DNA of 7,418 nucleotides from the NCBI GenBank assembly GCA_007116105.1, contig SKJA01000016.1, positions 1-7,418 on the forward strand, written 5' to 3'. A model generated the notes under the pieces. It was not told where the DNA came from. It saw only the letters and a list, made by a program, of their open reading frames with translations, and made no database searches. A program made the translations under genes and the position numbers. Below, one piece after another: positions 5,856 through 7,418 of this stretch (positions within the stretch are counted from its first letter, which is position 1; each line of letters opens with the position of its first letter). The stretch comes from Candidatus Izemoplasma sp. (lineage in GTDB: Bacteria > Bacillota_I > Bacilli_A > Izemoplasmatales > Izemoplasmataceae).

Positions 5856-6014
5856 AATGATCGCGGTACCACCTTACTTTTTCACTCGCTCGTTAACGCC
5901 GAGATACGGGTGGGATTAGCACCACTTAAAAGGCCCATTCACAGACGTTGTTTAGCTTTCACCATTCTAAACTCGCTTTGTGTGTGTCTGTTACTTTTCC
6001 TTCATCTTTGTGTT
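5826..6014 (-). promoter_or_regulatory. T-box riboswitch of trpS (tRNA-Trp responsive)
   Basis: The RNA read from about 6014 to 5826 has every main part of a T-box leader. Stem I is closed by AAAAG (5998-5994) with CTTTT (5932-5928), then ACAGAC (5991-5986) with GTCTGT (5946-5941). The upper hairpin GTTTAG/CTAAAC bears the conserved GGTGAAA loop. The specifier loop reads GAA-TGG-GCC, with UGG (Trp) at 5937-5935. The T-box AAGGTGGTACCGCG is at 5875-5862. In the antiterminator, TAAGG (5876-5872) pairs with CCTTA (5852-5848) and GCGA (5864-5861) with TCGC (5856-5853), around a seven-base TGGTACC bulge. Uncharged tRNA-Trp should stabilise this form and allow trpS transcription; otherwise the terminator forms. 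Confidence 0.96.
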
Positions 6015-6020
6015 AGCTGT

Positions 6021-6049
6021 ATTGTAATCAATTTAAGCGTTTAATGCAA
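6021..6049 (-). promoter_or_regulatory. Predicted trpS promoter, overlapping the end of pepF
   Basis: Minus strand: -35 TTGCAT (6049-6044, a weak match) lies inside the last pepF codons; a 17-base spacer leads to -10 TACAAT (6026-6021). The predicted start near 6014 fits the beginning of the T-box RNA. No terminator separates pepF from the leader, so read-through from pepF is an alternative source of the transcript. Confidence 0.5.
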
Positions 6050-7418
6050 GCTCTAAGGCGTCTAACAATGTATTTAAGCGTTCGACGACGGCGGTGAAGG
6101 CCTCTTTTTGAGTGAGGTCGATGCCAGCTTGTTTGACTTGGTCAATCGGCCAAGCGTTCCCACCAGAAGCAAGCAGTTGCTTGTGTAATGTAATGTTTTC
6201 TGGATTCTCTTTCACCAGTTCATACAGCTTTAAGCTTGCCGCAAAGCTGGTCGCATACTGGTAGACATAATAAGGGGTGTTAAATAGATGGGGAATGTAG
6301 GCCCACTCATATTGTTGTCCAGGCTCTTTGGTGATGTCAATGTCGTAAAAGTCTTTATATAAATCAATCATGATCTGACTTAAAGACTCATGGGTGATGG
6401 GGTGACCTTGTTCAGCCAGCTTATGCGCTTGATCTTCAAACGACGCGAACAGAACTTGACGGTAGAAAGTCCCCATGATGTCATCAATCGATTGTTGTAA
6501 CAAGGCGATTTGATCTTCTTTTGAGCCAGCATTATGAGCGATGATGTGATCAAGCAAAAGATGCTCATTGAACGTTGAGGCAATCTCTGCAACAAAGATG
6601 GTGTAGTTTTGTGTTGCCACAGGCTGATGCTCTTTAGCCCAAAGCGAATGCATCGCATGCCCCGCTTCATGGACTAAGGTGAAGACACTGTTGAGCGTGT
6701 CATCGTAGTTCATGAGAATGTAAGGATGCTCGTTTAAAGCTCCCCAAGAGTAAGCACCTGTGACCTTACCATCTTGTTCATAGACATCCACATAACCATC
6801 GGCCAAGGCATCGTGTGCTTTGGCTTGGAAATCTTCATCAAGATGCGCGATGGACTCAAAAAACAGTGCTTTAGCTTCTTCATAGGTAAACTTACTCTTC
6901 GCTTCAGCCAAAGGCATGAAACGATCAAAGGTGCGATGAGTGTCGAGTCCAAGCGCCTGTTTACGAAGGGCATAATAACGTTTTAAGGGGGCGGTGTGTT
7001 CTTTCGCGACCGCTAAGATGTTGTAAAAGACGTCTTTATCGATGTTGTTAGAGAATAGATAAGATTCAAGAGAAGAAGCGTATTTACGTGCTTTCATGCG
7101 TGCCACATCGGCTTGCAACACCGTGTTATAAATTTCTGCATACGTGTGTTTGCGGGAGACATAGTGTTTAAACACCGCCGCAAAGACCGCTTCACGGTCA
7201 TCCGCGTCTTCTAAATCTGCAAGGTAAGAGCGATAATTACCGCTGGTGACTTGAATCGTTTCACCGCTTTTCAACGTCACGTCTTTAGGCCCGTTATCGG
7301 CCACACTTAAAGCGCTGTGAAGTTTTGGACCAGACCCAGTCACTTGTGCATAGTTCGCAAGCAAGGTCTCTTGGGTGGCGTCTAAAACATGCTCGTTTTG
7401 ATGGAACAATTTTTGCAG
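6033..7418 (-). CDS. pepF: Oligoendopeptidase F (M3B zinc peptidase), N-terminus outside the window
   Basis: PepF is a cytosolic zinc peptidase that cuts oligopeptides of roughly 7-17 residues. The frame is open to the right edge; 461 residues are visible, against about 600 in the family, so about 140 N-terminal residues are missing. Numbering from the TTG codon at 7409, the zinc site is H247-E-A-G-H251 in FTLVHEAGHAMHSLW. The third ligand is probably E275 in FVAEIASTFNEHLL. The downstream IPHLFNTPYYVYQYATS motif supplies the conserved His/Tyr residues of M3 peptidases. The region SYLADLEDADDREAVFAAVF, near the visible start, is typical of PepF. That TTG is an internal leucine codon (LQKLFHQ reads through), not a start. 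The TAA stop at 6035-6033 overlaps the proposed trpS promoter. Nothing suggests a frameshift or decay. Confidence 0.95.
   Translation of the reverse strand: MQKLFHQNEHVLDATQETLLANYAQVTGSGPKLHSALSVADNGPKDVTLKSGETIQVTSGNYRSYLADLEDADDREAVFAAVFKHYVSRKHTYAEIYNTVLQADVARMKARKYASSLESYLFSNNIDKDVFYNILAVAKEHTAPLKRYYALRKQALGLDTHRTFDRFMPLAEAKSKFTYEEAKALFFESIAHLDEDFQAKAHDALADGYVDVYEQDGKVTGAYSWGALNEHPYILMNYDDTLNSVFTLVHEAGHAMHSLWAKEHQPVATQNYTIFVAEIASTFNEHLLLDHIIAHNAGSKEDQIALLQQSIDDIMGTFYRQVLFASFEDQAHKLAEQGHPITHESLSQIMIDLYKDFYDIDITKEPGQQYEWAYIPHLFNTPYYVYQYATSFAASLKLYELVKENPENITLHKQLLASGGNAWPIDQVKQAGIDLTQKEAFTAVVERLNTLLDALELALNA

Noticed and set aside
6380..6973. Further minus-strand open frames inside pepF, in another frame.
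   Set aside because: They are alternative-frame shadows of the well-conserved M3 peptidase sequence.
7407..7409. TTG at 7409 as start of pepF.
   Set aside because: The frame continues to the right edge, and the family needs about 140 more N-terminal residues.
1..7418. Mobile elements, CRISPR arrays, or tRNA and rRNA genes.
   Set aside because: No transposase, spaced direct repeats, terminal inverted repeats or cloverleaf sequence was seen; all gaps are short or explained by control elements.

Overview
The window reads as chromosomal housekeeping DNA from a Gram-positive-type bacterium of the Firmicutes/Mollicutes side of the tree. Four things point there: a T-box riboswitch in front of trpS, an HPr with both the His and the regulatory Ser phosphorylation sites, strong AGGAGG-type ribosome binding sites, and U-tract terminators. 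TGA is used as a stop (end of the GNAT gene) and tryptophans are TGG, so the genetic code is the standard one. This excludes Mycoplasma/Spiroplasma proper, but an Acholeplasma- or Izemoplasma-like mollicute, or an Erysipelotrichia-like Firmicute, would fit. That placement is an inference from general features, not from a database match.

Layout. (1) Bases 1-2750, plus strand: the 3' part of a membrane-bound GGDEF-EAL protein (c-di-GMP turnover), followed after one base by sua5/tsaC (tRNA t6A synthesis). A perfect palindromic terminator lies at 2744-2767. (2) Bases 4077-2761, minus strand: a tightly packed GNAT - inorganic pyrophosphatase - OsmC operon that converges on the same terminator. (3) Bases 4087-4178: a divergent control region with two promoters whose -35 boxes touch. 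(4) Bases 4179-4815, plus strand: a small membrane-anchored protein with a glucose-type PTS EIIB fold that lacks the phosphorylated cysteine, followed by HPr. Their terminator sits inside the 3' coding end of the converging trpS gene. (5) Bases 5809-4799, minus strand: trpS, preceded by a complete T-box leader with a UGG (Trp) specifier. (6) Bases 7418-6033, minus strand: the C-terminal three quarters of an oligoendopeptidase F, which leaves the window at the right edge.

No insertion sequence, phage gene, CRISPR array, tRNA or rRNA gene was seen. Gene density is very high: no gap exceeds about 225 bases, and the largest (5810-6032) is filled by the T-box leader. The most unusual item is the cysteine-less, membrane-tethered EIIB-like protein next to HPr. 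The best-resolved regulatory element is the trpS T-box, for which specifier, antiterminator and terminator can all be drawn base by base.
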